In this document: positions 1 through 8,999 of the stretch, one piece after another
How positions within the stretch are numbered: position 1 is the first letter of the stretch
Layout: each line of letters starts with the position of its first letter
NCBI RefSeq assembly: GCF_016834655.1
Contig: NZ_JAENHP010000004.1
Coordinates: 310,001-374,000, forward strand
Reading direction: 5' to 3'
Length of the DNA: 64,000 nucleotides
From: Paractinoplanes ovalisporus
GTDB lineage: Bacteria > Actinomycetota > Actinomycetes > Mycobacteriales > Micromonosporaceae
Program-made: the position numbers and the translations under genes
The notes under the pieces: model-generated
The model's input: the letters and a program-made list of their open reading frames with translations, nothing else
Databases searched by the model: none
What the model was told of the DNA's origin: nothing

Positions 1-124
1 CCGGCCCGGGGGTCGTCCAGAGCGTGACGGGCGCCGCCAGACGCCCGCGCAACCGCCGTACGGCCGACTTCTCCCCGTCCGGAGTGGCGAATGGATCAGT
101 CGAGTGAATCGTCACGGGCACCAT
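1..124 (-). CDS. Flavin reductase family protein, N-terminal part (runs off left edge)
   Basis: Reading the minus strand from an ATG at 124 gives an open frame to the window edge (begins MVPVTIHSTDPF, then a GEKSAVRRLRGRLAAPVTLW stretch). The arrangement of a short polar leader followed by VRRLRGRL and PVTLW resembles the N-terminus of FMN-binding flavin reductase-like proteins of actinomycetes, which reduce flavin with NAD(P)H for partner monooxygenases. Only about 41 codons are visible, so the family call rests on memory of that N-terminal pattern. An AGAGAG stretch just upstream may serve as ribosome binding site. It is transcribed divergently from the small gene at 205. Confidence 0.45.
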   Translation of the reverse strand, partial: MVPVTIHSTDPFATPDGEKSAVRRLRGRLAAPVTLWTTPGP

Positions 125-204
125 TCTCTCTTTGGTTACAGAAGGTGCACATAGCTATCCCCCGCGATTGATCAACAACTATCTTCGTCGGGAGGAGGTC
201 GCCC

Positions 205-438
205 GTGCATCAGCAAGTGCAGCTGCAACCCGGAGAGGTGCTGCACATCGGCGGCGAAGCGAGCGTGCAGTTCGAGGGCGAGCGGGCGTTGACCTTCCGT
301 CTCATCCGGGTCGATCAACGCAGCACGTACGACGGCTGGTTGTGGCTCGAAGGATATGTGCTCGACCCCACCGGCACCGCATTGCAGCGGCGCCGCATTT
401 TCGTACGCCGCGAGGGTCTCCGTCCGGCCATCGGGTGA
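205..438 (+). CDS. Small conserved hypothetical protein, first of two tandem paralogues
   Basis: A 77-residue protein with a GTG start preceded by a strong GGAGGAGG ribosome binding site at 191-198. It has no signal peptide or membrane segment. The core holds the motifs GGEASVQFEGERALTFR, IRV, TYDGWLWLEGYVL and RRIFVRREGL, which recur in the next gene (533-760) at over half of positions. I do not recognise a named family. Alternating hydrophobic residues and the short YDGWLW motif suggest a compact beta-rich fold, which is inference. It probably shares a transcript with its neighbour, 94 bases downstream. Confidence 0.8.
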   Translation: MHQQVQLQPGEVLHIGGEASVQFEGERALTFRLIRVDQRSTYDGWLWLEGYVLDPTGTALQRRRIFVRREGLRPAIG

Positions 439-532
439 GACGCGTTCGGGGCATGTGGGCGTGAACGAATCGTCGGTAGCGTAATCCCTTCCGTAATCGC
501 GTACGTACATAAGCGATATGGGGGAGGGGCGG

Positions 533-760
533 ATGACAGAGGCGTTGCCGCGTCCCGGCGACGTGCTCTTTGTGGGTGGCGCGGCCAGCGTCCAGTTCCA
601 GGGCGAGCGCGCGCTCACGTTCCGCGTCATTCGGGTCGACCCCCGCATCACGTACGACGGATGGTTGTGGATCGACGGCTATGTGCTCGGCCCGTCCGGT
701 GACGCGCTCGAACGGCGGGTCATCTTCGTGAAGAAGGACGGCCTGATCAAGAAGCGTTAA
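533..760 (+). CDS. Small conserved hypothetical protein, second tandem paralogue
   Basis: A 75-residue protein closely matching the gene at 205-438: it repeats GGAASVQFQGERALTFR, IRVD, TYDGWLWIDGYVL and IFVKKDGL. The ATG at 533 is chosen over the in-frame ATG at 518 because a GGGGGAGGGG ribosome binding site lies between them at the correct distance. The C-terminus is basic (KKDGLIKKR). The stop codon overlaps the stop of the convergent ABC permease gene by two bases. Function unknown. The pair looks like a recent tandem duplication that diverged mainly at its termini. Confidence 0.8.
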   Translation: MTEALPRPGDVLFVGGAASVQFQGERALTFRVIRVDPRITYDGWLWIDGYVLGPSGDALERRVIFVKKDGLIKKR

Positions 761-2340
761 CGGCCCGCGGTCACGGCGGCCAGCACCTCGGGCATGCGCC
801 GGTCGAGCCAGTCGCCGGCCACCCCCGAGCCGATCAGGTAGGCCGCGCAGCCGAACGCGGCGCCGGCCGGCAACCCGATCCACAGCCACACGTCGCCCAG
901 CGTCCAGGCCAGGATCTGCAGGGGCACGGTGGCCAGCAGCGTGCCGATCATGACGCCGAAGGTCAGCAGGCCCTTGGCCGCACCGCCGCCCGACGAGACG
1001 GCGAACGGGCTGGTCGACTCGGGCAGCGCATAGGCGGCCCGCACCGACAGCGGCAACACCAGGCCCAGACCCGCGCCGTACGTGGCGATCAGCAGCCCCA
1101 GATCGCCGGCGATCCGCTCGGGCCGGCCTGTCACCGCACCCACCACGACGGCGACCAGCAGCAACAACGGCAGCACGAAGAACGCGTGAGCCGTGGCCCG
1201 GGAGTGGATCTCGACCCGGCCCGGCACGGCGGCGGTGACATTGGCCGCGTACGCGTTCCCCTCGTATCCGAACTGGTTGGCCAGCGCGATCGCCGCGATC
1301 GCCCCGACGAAGACCGCCATCGGCCCGGCCGAACCACCGCTCAGCGAGATCGACACCGGCAGGAAGATCCCGGCCACCGTGAACGTGATGAGCGCGGCCC
1401 GCCGCCGGGTCTCGCGCCACCAGTAACGGGTCTCGCGGGCGACCAGCGCGCCGAAGCGGCTGCGGGGCAACCGGCGGCCGAGCAGCAGACCGGTCGGCGA
1501 GGCGACATCCCGGTCGCCGCCCCGGCTCTCACTCACCGAGCCGACCATGGCGCTCTCCAGAGTCGCGCTCCACCAGCGGAGCAGCCCGGCCAGGGTCGTC
1601 AGGACGATCAGGAGCTTCAGCGGTACGGCCCACAGCCGGCCCTCGGCGACCTCGAGCCCGAGCGAGTACGGGGCGCCCAGCGGTGTCCAGCCCAGCACGT
1701 CGGCCAGCACGGCGAACGCGCCCCAGTCGGCGCGCTCGGCCCCGGCCAGCAGCGCGAGTTGCAGCGGCCCGAGCAGCGCGGCCAGCACGGCGAACATCAC
1801 CACGGCCAGGTCACGCGAGCGGCGCGAGCGCAGCCCGGTGGCGAAGGCGCTGGTCACCGCGCGGCTCGCGGCCACGCACAGGAACAGGCCGCCCAGGATG
1901 CCGACGACCTGGATCAACGCCGCGCCGGCGCCGCCGAGCGCGGCCACGGTGTTCACCATCCCGGCCGTGGCGGCCAGTGTGGACAGGGCGGGCAGCCCGG
2001 CCAGCGCGGCCGCGAACATGCCCGTGATCAGGGTGCGCCGGGGTAGCGGGAACAGCGCGAACCGGGCCGGATCGAGCGACTCGTCGATCCCAAAGAAGAT
2101 CAACGGGAGCACCAGCCAGCCCACGACCAGCAGGGAGCCGCCGAGCTGGAGCAGCATGCCGGCGGCGCGGGCGTCGCCGACCACGCCGGGGATCGCGAAG
2201 ATCGCGTAACCGGAGATCGCGAAGAACCCGGCCATCACGGCGCCGAGGACGAAGAGCACGATCCGGGCCGGGCGCCCGCGCATGCCGTTGACCATCAGCC
2301 GCAGCTTGAGGCGGACGAACGGCCAGGGGCTCAGAGCCAC
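757..2340 (-). CDS. ABC transporter permease (multi-spanning membrane protein)
   Basis: A 527-residue integral membrane protein with about a dozen hydrophobic segments, forming the channel half of an ABC exporter with the ATPase at 2331-3110. The GTG at 2340 is chosen: it overlaps the end of the ATPase gene by ten bases, fitting translational coupling, although the frame stays open further upstream inside the ATPase gene. The first segment starts near residue 25 after a basic stretch (RLKLR..., RGRPAR). A cytosolic loop of about 40 residues rich in Arg and Glu lies near the middle. The substrate cannot be read from sequence; such large unpaired permeases are common in actinomycete export systems. 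Confidence 0.8.
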   Translation of the reverse strand: MALSPWPFVRLKLRLMVNGMRGRPARIVLFVLGAVMAGFFAISGYAIFAIPGVVGDARAAGMLLQLGGSLLVVGWLVLPLIFFGIDESLDPARFALFPLPRRTLITGMFAAALAGLPALSTLAATAGMVNTVAALGGAGAALIQVVGILGGLFLCVAASRAVTSAFATGLRSRRSRDLAVVMFAVLAALLGPLQLALLAGAERADWGAFAVLADVLGWTPLGAPYSLGLEVAEGRLWAVPLKLLIVLTTLAGLLRWWSATLESAMVGSVSESRGGDRDVASPTGLLLGRRLPRSRFGALVARETRYWWRETRRRAALITFTVAGIFLPVSISLSGGSAGPMAVFVGAIAAIALANQFGYEGNAYAANVTAAVPGRVEIHSRATAHAFFVLPLLLLVAVVVGAVTGRPERIAGDLGLLIATYGAGLGLVLPLSVRAAYALPESTSPFAVSSGGGAAKGLLTFGVMIGTLLATVPLQILAWTLGDVWLWIGLPAGAAFGCAAYLIGSGVAGDWLDRRMPEVLAAVTAGR

Positions 2341-3110
2341 GCCAGCTCCGAGCCGGTGCTGACCCGGCCGCCGACCACTCGCACGAAGACCTCTTCGAGC
2401 GAGCTGCCGTCGCGCACCTCGTCGAGCGTGCCGTGCCGGCGCAGCACCCCGTCGGAGAGGATCGCGACATGCGAGCAGAGCCGCTCGACGACCTCCATCA
2501 CGTGACTCGAGAAGATCACCGTGCCGCCGCCGGAGACGTATCGCTGGAGGATCTCGCGGATGCGGGCGGCCGAGACCGGGTCGACCGCCTCGAACGGCTC
2601 GTCGAGCACCAGCAGGCGCGGCGCGTGCAGCAGCGCGCAGGCGAGACCGATCTTCTTGCGCATGCCGGCCGAGTAGTCGACGACCAGGGTGCAGTTGCCG
2701 GTGCCGAGTTCGAGCACGTCGAGCAGTTCGCGGGCGCGCTGGTCGACCGTCGCCGCGTCCATGCCGCGCAGCAGGCCGTGGTAGGCGAGCAGTTCGGGGC
2801 CGGTGAGACGGTCGAAAAGGCGTACGCCGTCGGGAAGCACGCCGAGGCGGGCCTTGGCCGCGGCCGGGTCGGCCCACACGTCGTGCCCGAGAAGGACGGC
2901 GTGACCGGCGTCGGGGCGCAGCAGGCCGACGGCCATCGAGAGCGTGGTGGTCTTGCCGGCGCCGTTGGGACCGAGCAGCCCGTAGAACGAGCCGGCCGGC
3001 ACCTCGAGGCTGACCTCGGAGACCGCGAGCTTGGTGTCGAACCGTTTGACCAGACCGCGCAGCGACAACGCCGCGCCCTGATCCCCCTCGCGTGGCGCCG
3101 GCACCGTCAT
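2331..3110 (-). CDS. ABC transporter ATP-binding protein
   Basis: A 259-residue nucleotide-binding domain that powers the adjacent permease. Walker A is GPNGAGKTT (about residue 48), the signature is the degenerate YSAGMRKK (replacing LSGGQ), Walker B is LLVLDEP, and the H-loop is in SSHVMEV. The YSAGMRKK form is typical of CcmA/DrrA-like exporters. The C-terminal tail (SLEEVFVRVVGG) is also typical of that group. The ATG at 3110 lies 118 bases from the upstream symporter gene, so the ABC pair probably has its own promoter. Cargo unknown. Confidence 0.9.
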   Translation of the reverse strand: MTVPAPREGDQGAALSLRGLVKRFDTKLAVSEVSLEVPAGSFYGLLGPNGAGKTTTLSMAVGLLRPDAGHAVLLGHDVWADPAAAKARLGVLPDGVRLFDRLTGPELLAYHGLLRGMDAATVDQRARELLDVLELGTGNCTLVVDYSAGMRKKIGLACALLHAPRLLVLDEPFEAVDPVSAARIREILQRYVSGGGTVIFSSHVMEVVERLCSHVAILSDGVLRRHGTLDEVRDGSSLEEVFVRVVGGRVSTGSELAWL

Positions 3111-3228
3111 GCTGTGAACCTAGTCGCTGGCCGGTGCCGTGACCAGCACATATCAGACACGCGGCGCCTCAAACACTTGCCTTGATCGCGCCGGCCTGGG
3201 TCGCGCCGGCTTTGATCGCGTCGGCCGG

Positions 3229-4851
3229 TCAGACACGCAGCGACTCGGGCGCGTGCAGCCGCAACATGGTCGCGCCGACGTCGTGCGGGACGCGCCGGCT
3301 GGTCAGCAGCGATCCGACGATCATCACCAGGAACGCCAGCGGCACGGTCCACGCGGCGGGCTGGCTGACGGCGTCGCCGAGCCAGCCGTCGAGCGGCGGG
3401 CCGAGCACGGTGATCAGCACGGCCGCCATCGAGGCACCACCCCCGGCCAGCAGCCCGGCGACCGCGCCGACGTCGGTCAGCCGCCGCCACCAGATGCCGA
3501 GCACGAGCAGCGGGCAGAAGCTCGACGCGGCGACCGCGAAGGCCAGGCCGACCACGCGCGAGACGTCCATGTTGGAGACATAGAGCGAGAGCAGCACCGG
3601 AACCGAGGCCGCGAGTACGGTGGCCAGGCGGAAGTCGCGGACCGAGCCCCCGCGGCCGGCGCGCAGCACATCGGTGAAGACCACCCCGGCGACGCTGGTG
3701 AGCAGGCCGGACGACGTGGAGAGGAACGCGGCCAGCGCGCCCGCGGTGACCAGGGCGCCGAGCAGCTGGGCCAGGTGGCCGCCGCCGAGCGCGGCCTCGG
3801 GCAGCAGCAGGACCACGGCGTCGGTGCGTCCGGTCATCAGCAGCTGCGGGGTATAGATGCGCCCGAGCACCCCGTAAAGGGTCGGCAGGAGATAAAAGGC
3901 GCCGACCAGACCGAGGACGACCAGGGTGGTGCGCCGGGCCGAGGCGCCGTCGGGGTTGGTGTAGAAGCGGACGAGCACGTGCGGCAGGCCCATGGTGCCC
4001 AGGAAGGTGGCCAGGATCAGCGAATATGTGGCGAACAGGGTGCCGTCGCCGCCCGGGAGCAGCCAGTCGGCCCCGAACGCGGCGTCCACAGTGCTCACCT
4101 CGGGCACCGGGGCGCCGGCGTCATAGCTGAGCTGCTGCCCCTTCTCGACCGGGACGCCGTCGACCAGGGCGTCCTGCTCGATCACCACGGTCGTGGCGAC
4201 CGGGAAGGTGGCGCCGGCGTCGGGTGTGACGACCGGGCGGCCGTCGGACTGCCACTGGAGGGCCAGGAAGATCACCGGGACGGCGAGCGCGGTCAGCTTG
4301 AGCCAGTACTGGAAGGCCTGCACGAACGTGATCGCGCGCATGCCGCCGAGGGCCACGTTGGCGGTCACCACGACGCCGACGAGCAGGGCACCCCAGACGT
4401 ACGAACCGCCGGTGACCGTGGTGAACGTCAACCCCGCGCCCTGCAGCTGCGGCACCAGGTAGAGACAGCCGATGAACACCACGAAGACGCTGGCCAGGGT
4501 GCGCAGCAGGGGCGAGCCGAGGCGTACCTGGCAGAAATCGGGCAGCGTGAAGGCGCCCGACCGGCGCAGCGGCGCGGCCACGAACAGCAGCAGCGCCAGA
4601 TAGCCCGCGGCGAAACCCACCGGGTACCAGAGCACGTCGACGCCGTAGCGCAGGATCAGCCCGGCGACGCCGAGGAACGACGCCGCCGACAGGTACTCGC
4701 CGCTGATCGCCGCGGCGTTCCAGGCCGGGCTGACCGACCGCGACGCGACGAGAAAGTCGGAGGTGGTGCGGGCGAACCGGAGGCCGTACACGCCGATGCC
4801 GACGGTCACCAGCACCACGACGATCAGACCGGGGACGAGGTACGGGTTCAC
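3229..4851 (-). CDS. Sodium/solute symporter (SSS family, acetate/pyruvate permease-like)
   Basis: A 540-residue membrane protein with roughly 13 hydrophobic segments, of the SSS family that couples Na+ to uptake of acetate, pyruvate or related monocarboxylates. Family-type stretches include SPAWNAAAISGEYLSAASFLG, the WYPVGF turn, TLPDF, and MGLPHVLVRFYTNPD. A loop of about 70 polar residues sits after the sixth segment. The GTG at 4851 is chosen because it forms a 4-base GTGA overlap with the DUF485 gene upstream. The DUF485 partner marks it as ActP-like; I do not assign a symbol because the substrate is unproven. Confidence 0.88.
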   Translation of the reverse strand: MNPYLVPGLIVVVLVTVGIGVYGLRFARTTSDFLVASRSVSPAWNAAAISGEYLSAASFLGVAGLILRYGVDVLWYPVGFAAGYLALLLFVAAPLRRSGAFTLPDFCQVRLGSPLLRTLASVFVVFIGCLYLVPQLQGAGLTFTTVTGGSYVWGALLVGVVVTANVALGGMRAITFVQAFQYWLKLTALAVPVIFLALQWQSDGRPVVTPDAGATFPVATTVVIEQDALVDGVPVEKGQQLSYDAGAPVPEVSTVDAAFGADWLLPGGDGTLFATYSLILATFLGTMGLPHVLVRFYTNPDGASARRTTLVVLGLVGAFYLLPTLYGVLGRIYTPQLLMTGRTDAVVLLLPEAALGGGHLAQLLGALVTAGALAAFLSTSSGLLTSVAGVVFTDVLRAGRGGSVRDFRLATVLAASVPVLLSLYVSNMDVSRVVGLAFAVAASSFCPLLVLGIWWRRLTDVGAVAGLLAGGGASMAAVLITVLGPPLDGWLGDAVSQPAAWTVPLAFLVMIVGSLLTSRRVPHDVGATMLRLHAPESLRV

Positions 4852-5243
4852 GGCTCGGGCCTGCGGATCAGAGCGATGAAGTCCTGTTCGTTGCGTTCCG
4901 CCCACCGCACGTAGGCCCAGCCCACGCCGATCAGGAACGGGAACGACAGCACGCCCAGCAGCAGCCAGGGCAGATAGATGCCGAAGATTTTCAGCCCGCC
5001 CACGCCGGGAGCGACCGCGAACAGCAGCGGCAGCGAACCGAGCGCGGTCACGACCACCACCGCGAGCCGCAACGCGAGTGCGAGCTGGGCCCGCATCAGG
5101 CCCTTGACCAGCGCTTCGCCGACGGGCGTCTGCTCCGCCAGGTCGGCTTGGGCCCGGTCCGCGGGGCGTCGGCGCGTCGCCGCCTCACCGAGCACCACCC
5201 GCGTACGGAGGGGCTTGGTGCTCGGTTCGTCGTCGGCGGCCAT
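4848..5243 (-). CDS. DUF485 membrane protein, partner of the symporter
   Basis: A 131-residue protein with a polar N-terminal third and two transmembrane helices (around residues 58-78 and 90-110) separated by a short hydrophilic turn, the layout of DUF485 (YjcH-like) proteins. Such proteins are encoded just upstream of ActP-type monocarboxylate symporters and are thought to assist them; their biochemical role is unsettled. The stop overlaps the symporter start by four bases, so the two are translationally coupled. It lies 30 bases downstream of the DUF4173 gene on the same strand and may be cotranscribed with it. Confidence 0.85.
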   Translation of the reverse strand: MAADDEPSTKPLRTRVVLGEAATRRRPADRAQADLAEQTPVGEALVKGLMRAQLALALRLAVVVVTALGSLPLLFAVAPGVGGLKIFGIYLPWLLLGVLSFPFLIGVGWAYVRWAERNEQDFIALIRRPEP

Positions 5244-5273
5244 GTGCGGAGTCTGGCCGCCGACGACGGGATG

Positions 5274-6824
5274 TCAAGGGGTGCAGTCGAAAGTGGGGTT
5301 GCCGCGGGCCGCGATCAGCAGGCGGGCCTGCTCCCGGCCCAGGTTCCAGCTGCGCCAGTCGTCGGGCTGCGAGATCGGGCCGGTGTTGAGGCGGCCGAGC
5401 ACACACCGCAGCTGCTCCGGGGTCAGGTCGCCGCTCCGGGTCAGCGCGGGGACGGCATCGGGGGAGAGGTCGCCGAGGTAACTGAGGTCGATCGGGCGGT
5501 TGCCGTGCTGCTGCACGTTGCGCTCGGCGATCATGGCATCGGGGTTGGCCACGGCCAGGCCGAGCAGCGCGCTGACCCCGGCCGCGATGGCGACTCGGGG
5601 CAGCCAGGCGGCCCGGATCCGGCGGCCCGCGACCAGCACCAGCAGCAGGACGAACACGAACCACAGCTCGCAGCAGAGCACCAGCAGGCGCAGGCGGGTC
5701 AGGCCGTACTCGGCGGTGTAGAGGGTGATGCGCTGGATCGCGGTCGCGGCGATCACCAGGGTGAGGGCGGTCAGTGTGCCGAGGATGACCCGGATCAGCA
5801 GACGGTCGGCCGGATTCTCGCGCGGCGCCCAGCGGGCCGCACCCGCGAGCACCAGCAGGGTCAGGCCGACGACCCAGCTGAGCTGCCAGAAACCGCTGCG
5901 CGCCTCATCGGCGTACTCCTGCACGCCGAAGTCGCCCCGGAACAGCGTGACCGCCTGGACGGCGACAAAGGCCGCGAAAAGGAAGGTCAGCAGGCCCAGC
6001 GGGACCGCCCACTCCCAGCGGTGCACCTTGCGGCCCTGGGTACGGTCCAGTTTGGACATGTCGGGCGGGGCCGCCCGGAGGAACGCGGCGCCGCCTACGC
6101 CCATCGCCGCGAAACCGCCGACGAAGATCCACCGGAAGACGGTGTCGACGCCGAGATCGGGGACGAGCCGTTCCAACGCGTGGGCGAAGCGCTCGTCGGC
6201 CGAGGCGAGCAGCGCGCCGAACGCCACGAGCAGGACGGCCGAGACGACGGCGGTGGCCACGATGCGTACGCGGGAATTGCCCAGTTTTTCCTCGCCCGGA
6301 CGGGAAAGGCCGCGGGCCAGCCACGGAACCGCTCGCAGCGCGGCGAAGAACGGCAGCGTGCACGCCACGAAGATGCTGCGCATCGAACGGCCGCCGGCCA
6401 GCGCCAGGGCGGTGGTGAGACCGGCGACCAGCACACAGAGCGTGAACAGCCAGCCGGCCGAGCGGAACGTGCCGACGGCGAACAGGGCCACGGTGGCCGC
6501 GGCCCAGGCGATCTGCTCGGCGCCGAGCCTCGGCCGTGAGCGGACGACCAGCGGTTTCGGACCCCGGGTGACCCGCGTGGTGTCGGCCACGGCGACGGCG
6601 GCGACGGCGGCCAGGGCGGTGAGCAGCCATCCGATGCCGGGCCGGTCGAGCGGCAGGCCGAGCGCGGCCACGGCGGCGGCCCCCGCGACCGCCGCGACCG
6701 TGACGACCGAGGCCGGGCGGCCCGGACCGGCCCACTGCCGGCCCCAGGGCATGCTCGACATCCACGGTCCGTGCAGTTGCGGCAGAGGCTTGACGGGCTG
6801 TTTTTGGGCAGGGGCTATCGACAC
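5274..6824 (-). CDS. DUF4173/DUF4153-type membrane protein
   Basis: A 516-residue protein with about 12 hydrophobic segments and a short soluble C-terminal tail. The internal stretch DERFAHALERLVPD, the loop WEWAVPLGLL and the pattern YADEARSGFWQL followed by ITLYTAEYGLTRLR are typical of DUF4173 proteins. Their function is unknown. The C-terminal 110 residues (NPDAMIAERNV...DLSYLGDLSPDAVPAL) form the usual extracytoplasmic tail. It lies 28 bases after the histidine kinase gene on the same strand, suggesting a regulator-kinase-DUF4173 operon, a linkage common in actinomycetes. Confidence 0.82.
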   Translation of the reverse strand: MSIAPAQKQPVKPLPQLHGPWMSSMPWGRQWAGPGRPASVVTVAAVAGAAAVAALGLPLDRPGIGWLLTALAAVAAVAVADTTRVTRGPKPLVVRSRPRLGAEQIAWAAATVALFAVGTFRSAGWLFTLCVLVAGLTTALALAGGRSMRSIFVACTLPFFAALRAVPWLARGLSRPGEEKLGNSRVRIVATAVVSAVLLVAFGALLASADERFAHALERLVPDLGVDTVFRWIFVGGFAAMGVGGAAFLRAAPPDMSKLDRTQGRKVHRWEWAVPLGLLTFLFAAFVAVQAVTLFRGDFGVQEYADEARSGFWQLSWVVGLTLLVLAGAARWAPRENPADRLLIRVILGTLTALTLVIAATAIQRITLYTAEYGLTRLRLLVLCCELWFVFVLLLVLVAGRRIRAAWLPRVAIAAGVSALLGLAVANPDAMIAERNVQQHGNRPIDLSYLGDLSPDAVPALTRSGDLTPEQLRCVLGRLNTGPISQPDDWRSWNLGREQARLLIAARGNPTFDCTP

Positions 6825-6852
6825 GATGTACCTCCGTCTTGTGGGGCGGGTC

Positions 6853-7884
6853 TCAGTGAGTGCCGAGGGGGAGCGTCACGTTGATCTGGCAGCCGGGCCG
6901 CTCGGGATCGACGGCGGCGATGGTGCCGTGGTGCAGTTGAACCACCCAGCGGGCGATGGCGAGACCGAGGCCGGTGCCGCCACCGCCGGGTCTTTCCCCG
7001 CGCGTGAACCGTTCGAAGACCCGGTCGCGTTCCTCGGGCGGGATGCCCTCGCCCTCGTCGGCGACGGCGATCAGAACGTGGTGGTCGTGCCGTTGCGCCC
7101 GCACCTGAACGGTGCCGCCGGGCGGGCTGTGCCGGGCCGCGTTGTCGAGCAGGTTCGCGAACACCTGGTGCAGCCGCTCCCGGTCGCCGGGCACGACCAG
7201 CGCCGCCGCTGAGACGATCGTGAAGTTCACGTCCCGCCCCGAGCCGGCGGCGTTGACCTCGGCCTCGCGCACCACGCCGTCGAGGAAGGCCGGCACGTCG
7301 ATCGGGTGGCGTTTCAGCGGCGCCACGCCGGCGTCGATGCGGGAGAGGTCGAGCAGTTCGGTGACCAGGCGGCCCAGACGTTCGGTCTGGGCCAGCGCGG
7401 TCTGCATCATCGCCGGTTCGGCCTTGGCCACACCGTCGACGATGTTCTCGAGCAGGCCCTGAAGTGCGGTGATGGGCGTCCGCAGCTCGTGCGAGACGTT
7501 GGCGATCAGCTCACGCCGCTGCCGGTCCGCCGCCGCCAGGTCGGCCGCCATCTGGTTGAAGGCGGCGGCGAGTTCGCCCACCTCGTCGGCCGAGGTGGCG
7601 CGCACCCGGCGGTCGTAGTCGCCCTGCGCCATCGACCGGGCGGCCGCGGTCATCTCCCGCAGTGGCGAGGTCATGCCGCGGGCCAGGAACTGCACGATCG
7701 TCACGCCGATGACGGTCGCGGTGACCCCGGTCCAGAACGGGAACCAGCCCAGCCACAGATAGAACCAGAAGAGACCGCTGAGGCCACCCGCCAGCAGGAC
7801 CATGATGATCTTCATCTTGATCGACCGGACCGGGTCGAGCGGCCGGGGCAGCCAGGCCAGCGCGCGAGTTAGGCGCTCCTTCAC
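6853..7884 (-). CDS. Membrane sensor histidine kinase (HAMP-HisKA-HATPase)
   Basis: A 343-residue kinase. Two close hydrophobic segments (about residues 25-67) leave almost no extracellular sensor loop, so it probably senses within the membrane or through a partner. A HAMP linker follows (about 68-120), then the dimerisation helix with phosphoacceptor His132 in SHELRTPIT, and an ATPase domain with the N box (NLLDNAARHSP), G1 box (DEGEGIP) and G2 box (GGGGTGLGLAI). The ATG at 7884 overlaps the response regulator stop by four bases. The DUF4173 gene directly downstream may be its partner or target. Confidence 0.92.
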   Translation of the reverse strand: MKERLTRALAWLPRPLDPVRSIKMKIIMVLLAGGLSGLFWFYLWLGWFPFWTGVTATVIGVTIVQFLARGMTSPLREMTAAARSMAQGDYDRRVRATSADEVGELAAAFNQMAADLAAADRQRRELIANVSHELRTPITALQGLLENIVDGVAKAEPAMMQTALAQTERLGRLVTELLDLSRIDAGVAPLKRHPIDVPAFLDGVVREAEVNAAGSGRDVNFTIVSAAALVVPGDRERLHQVFANLLDNAARHSPPGGTVQVRAQRHDHHVLIAVADEGEGIPPEERDRVFERFTRGERPGGGGTGLGLAIARWVVQLHHGTIAAVDPERPGCQINVTLPLGTH

Positions 7885-8576
7885 TTCTCGACCTCGAGGG
7901 CATAACCCACCCCGTGCACCGTACGGATGAGGTCCGAGCCCAGCTTGCGGCGCAGTCCCTTGATGTGGCTGTCGACGGTGCGGGTCCCCGACGCGTCGGC
8001 CCAGCCCCAGACGTCGGCCAGGAGGCGTTCGCGCGGAAGCACCGTACGGGGGTGGGCCGCCAGATGGACGAGCAGGTCGAACTCGGTCGGCGTCAGATGC
8101 GCCTCGACACCCGCCCGCTGCACCCGCCGCTCGGACTGGTTGATCTCCAGGTCACCGAACCGCAGGATCTTGTCATCACGCGCCGGCGCCTGCCCCTTCT
8201 GCGCGCGCCGCAGCAGGGCGTGCACGCGGGCAGCCAGTTCCCGCATCGAGAACGGCTTGACCATGTAGTCGTCGGCGCCAACCGCAAGCCCGACGAGCAG
8301 GTCGGTCTCGTCGTCGCGGGCGGTGAGCATGAGAATCGGCACCGGGCGTTCGGCCTGGATGCGCCGGCAGACCTCGAGCCCGTCGAACCCGGGAAGCATC
8401 ACGTCGAGCACGATCGCGTCGGGCGGGTTCCGGCGGGCGGCCTCAACCGCGGACGGCCCGTCCCCGGCCACTTCAACGGCGAACCCTTCGGCCCGCAGCC
8501 GGGCGGCAACCGCTTCGGCGATGGTCCGCTCGTCCTCCACGACGAGCACGCGTCGCTCGATCTCCACGCTCCGCAC
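7881..8576 (-). CDS. OmpR-family response regulator
   Basis: A 231-residue regulator. The receiver domain carries the acidic pair in VVEDE, phosphoacceptor Asp58 in VLDVMLPG, the switch Thr in LTARD and the conserved Lys in VKPFS. A winged-helix DNA-binding domain follows (LTPTEFDLLVHLAAHP, RTVDSHIKGLRRKLG, GVGYAL). It is the partner of the kinase at 6853-7884, whose start it overlaps. It is the first gene of its transcript, so the promoter should lie in the gap upstream of 8576. Confidence 0.93.
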   Translation of the reverse strand: MRSVEIERRVLVVEDERTIAEAVAARLRAEGFAVEVAGDGPSAVEAARRNPPDAIVLDVMLPGFDGLEVCRRIQAERPVPILMLTARDDETDLLVGLAVGADDYMVKPFSMRELAARVHALLRRAQKGQAPARDDKILRFGDLEINQSERRVQRAGVEAHLTPTEFDLLVHLAAHPRTVLPRERLLADVWGWADASGTRTVDSHIKGLRRKLGSDLIRTVHGVGYALEVEK

Positions 8577-8699
8577 CCCCTCGTCCAGGCGGCCGGTGGG
8601 CCCCCGTGACCCACCGACCGTACGGCGGTGAGCCTATTGACCGGCAGTGCAGGCGTGGCGGTGAGTTTGTGAACAACCTGTGGAGATCATCCGCACGCT

Positions 8700-8999
8700 T
8701 TACGAGGGCAATCCGCCTCGCAGCGCACGGACGGACGTGCCGCGTTCCCGTTCCCGGTCCCTCTTGTCGATCTCCTCCAGGTCGACCCGCCTCGGTTTGC
8801 CGCTCCTGGGCCGGTTGGAGACTCCATGTTCGCGACGACCCTCGCCGAGCCGGCCGCTGCACTTGGCGCAGAGAACGCTGTCGGCGGGCGCATGACTACG
8901 CACGGGGGTCGCCGAGTCGTGGCTCAGGCCGCACAACAGCAGGTTCCTGTGGTCGGGTGTGGTCGGTGCACCTCGCCACCGTCGGTTAGCAGGACCCAA
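8700..8999 (-). pseudogene. Possible remnant of a Cys-rich (HNH-like) gene
   Basis: The 597-base gap 8577-9173 holds no convincing intact gene. One minus-strand frame encodes a fragment with LLLCGL, a CAKC pair about 30 residues later, and DLEEIDKRDRERERG near its end. Zinc ribbon cysteines followed by an EIDKRDR stretch recall the front part of actinomycete HNH nucleases, but the His-Asn-His core that should follow is missing and the frame stops. There is no good start or ribosome binding site. I regard it as a possible decayed fragment; it may equally be chance. Confidence 0.22.

Noticed and set aside
757..2877. ABC permease start far upstream, inside the ATPase gene
   Set aside because: The extra 180 residues are out-of-frame ATPase sequence, Arg-rich and without homology.
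3139..4914. A 591-codon plus-strand frame opposite the sodium/solute symporter
   Set aside because: Composition is Gln/His/Asp/Gly-rich shadow sequence and the opposite strand encodes an unmistakable symporter.
5148..7212. Two long plus-strand frames opposite the DUF4173 and symporter-partner genes
   Set aside because: No motifs, biased shadow composition; minus-strand genes are clear and coupled.
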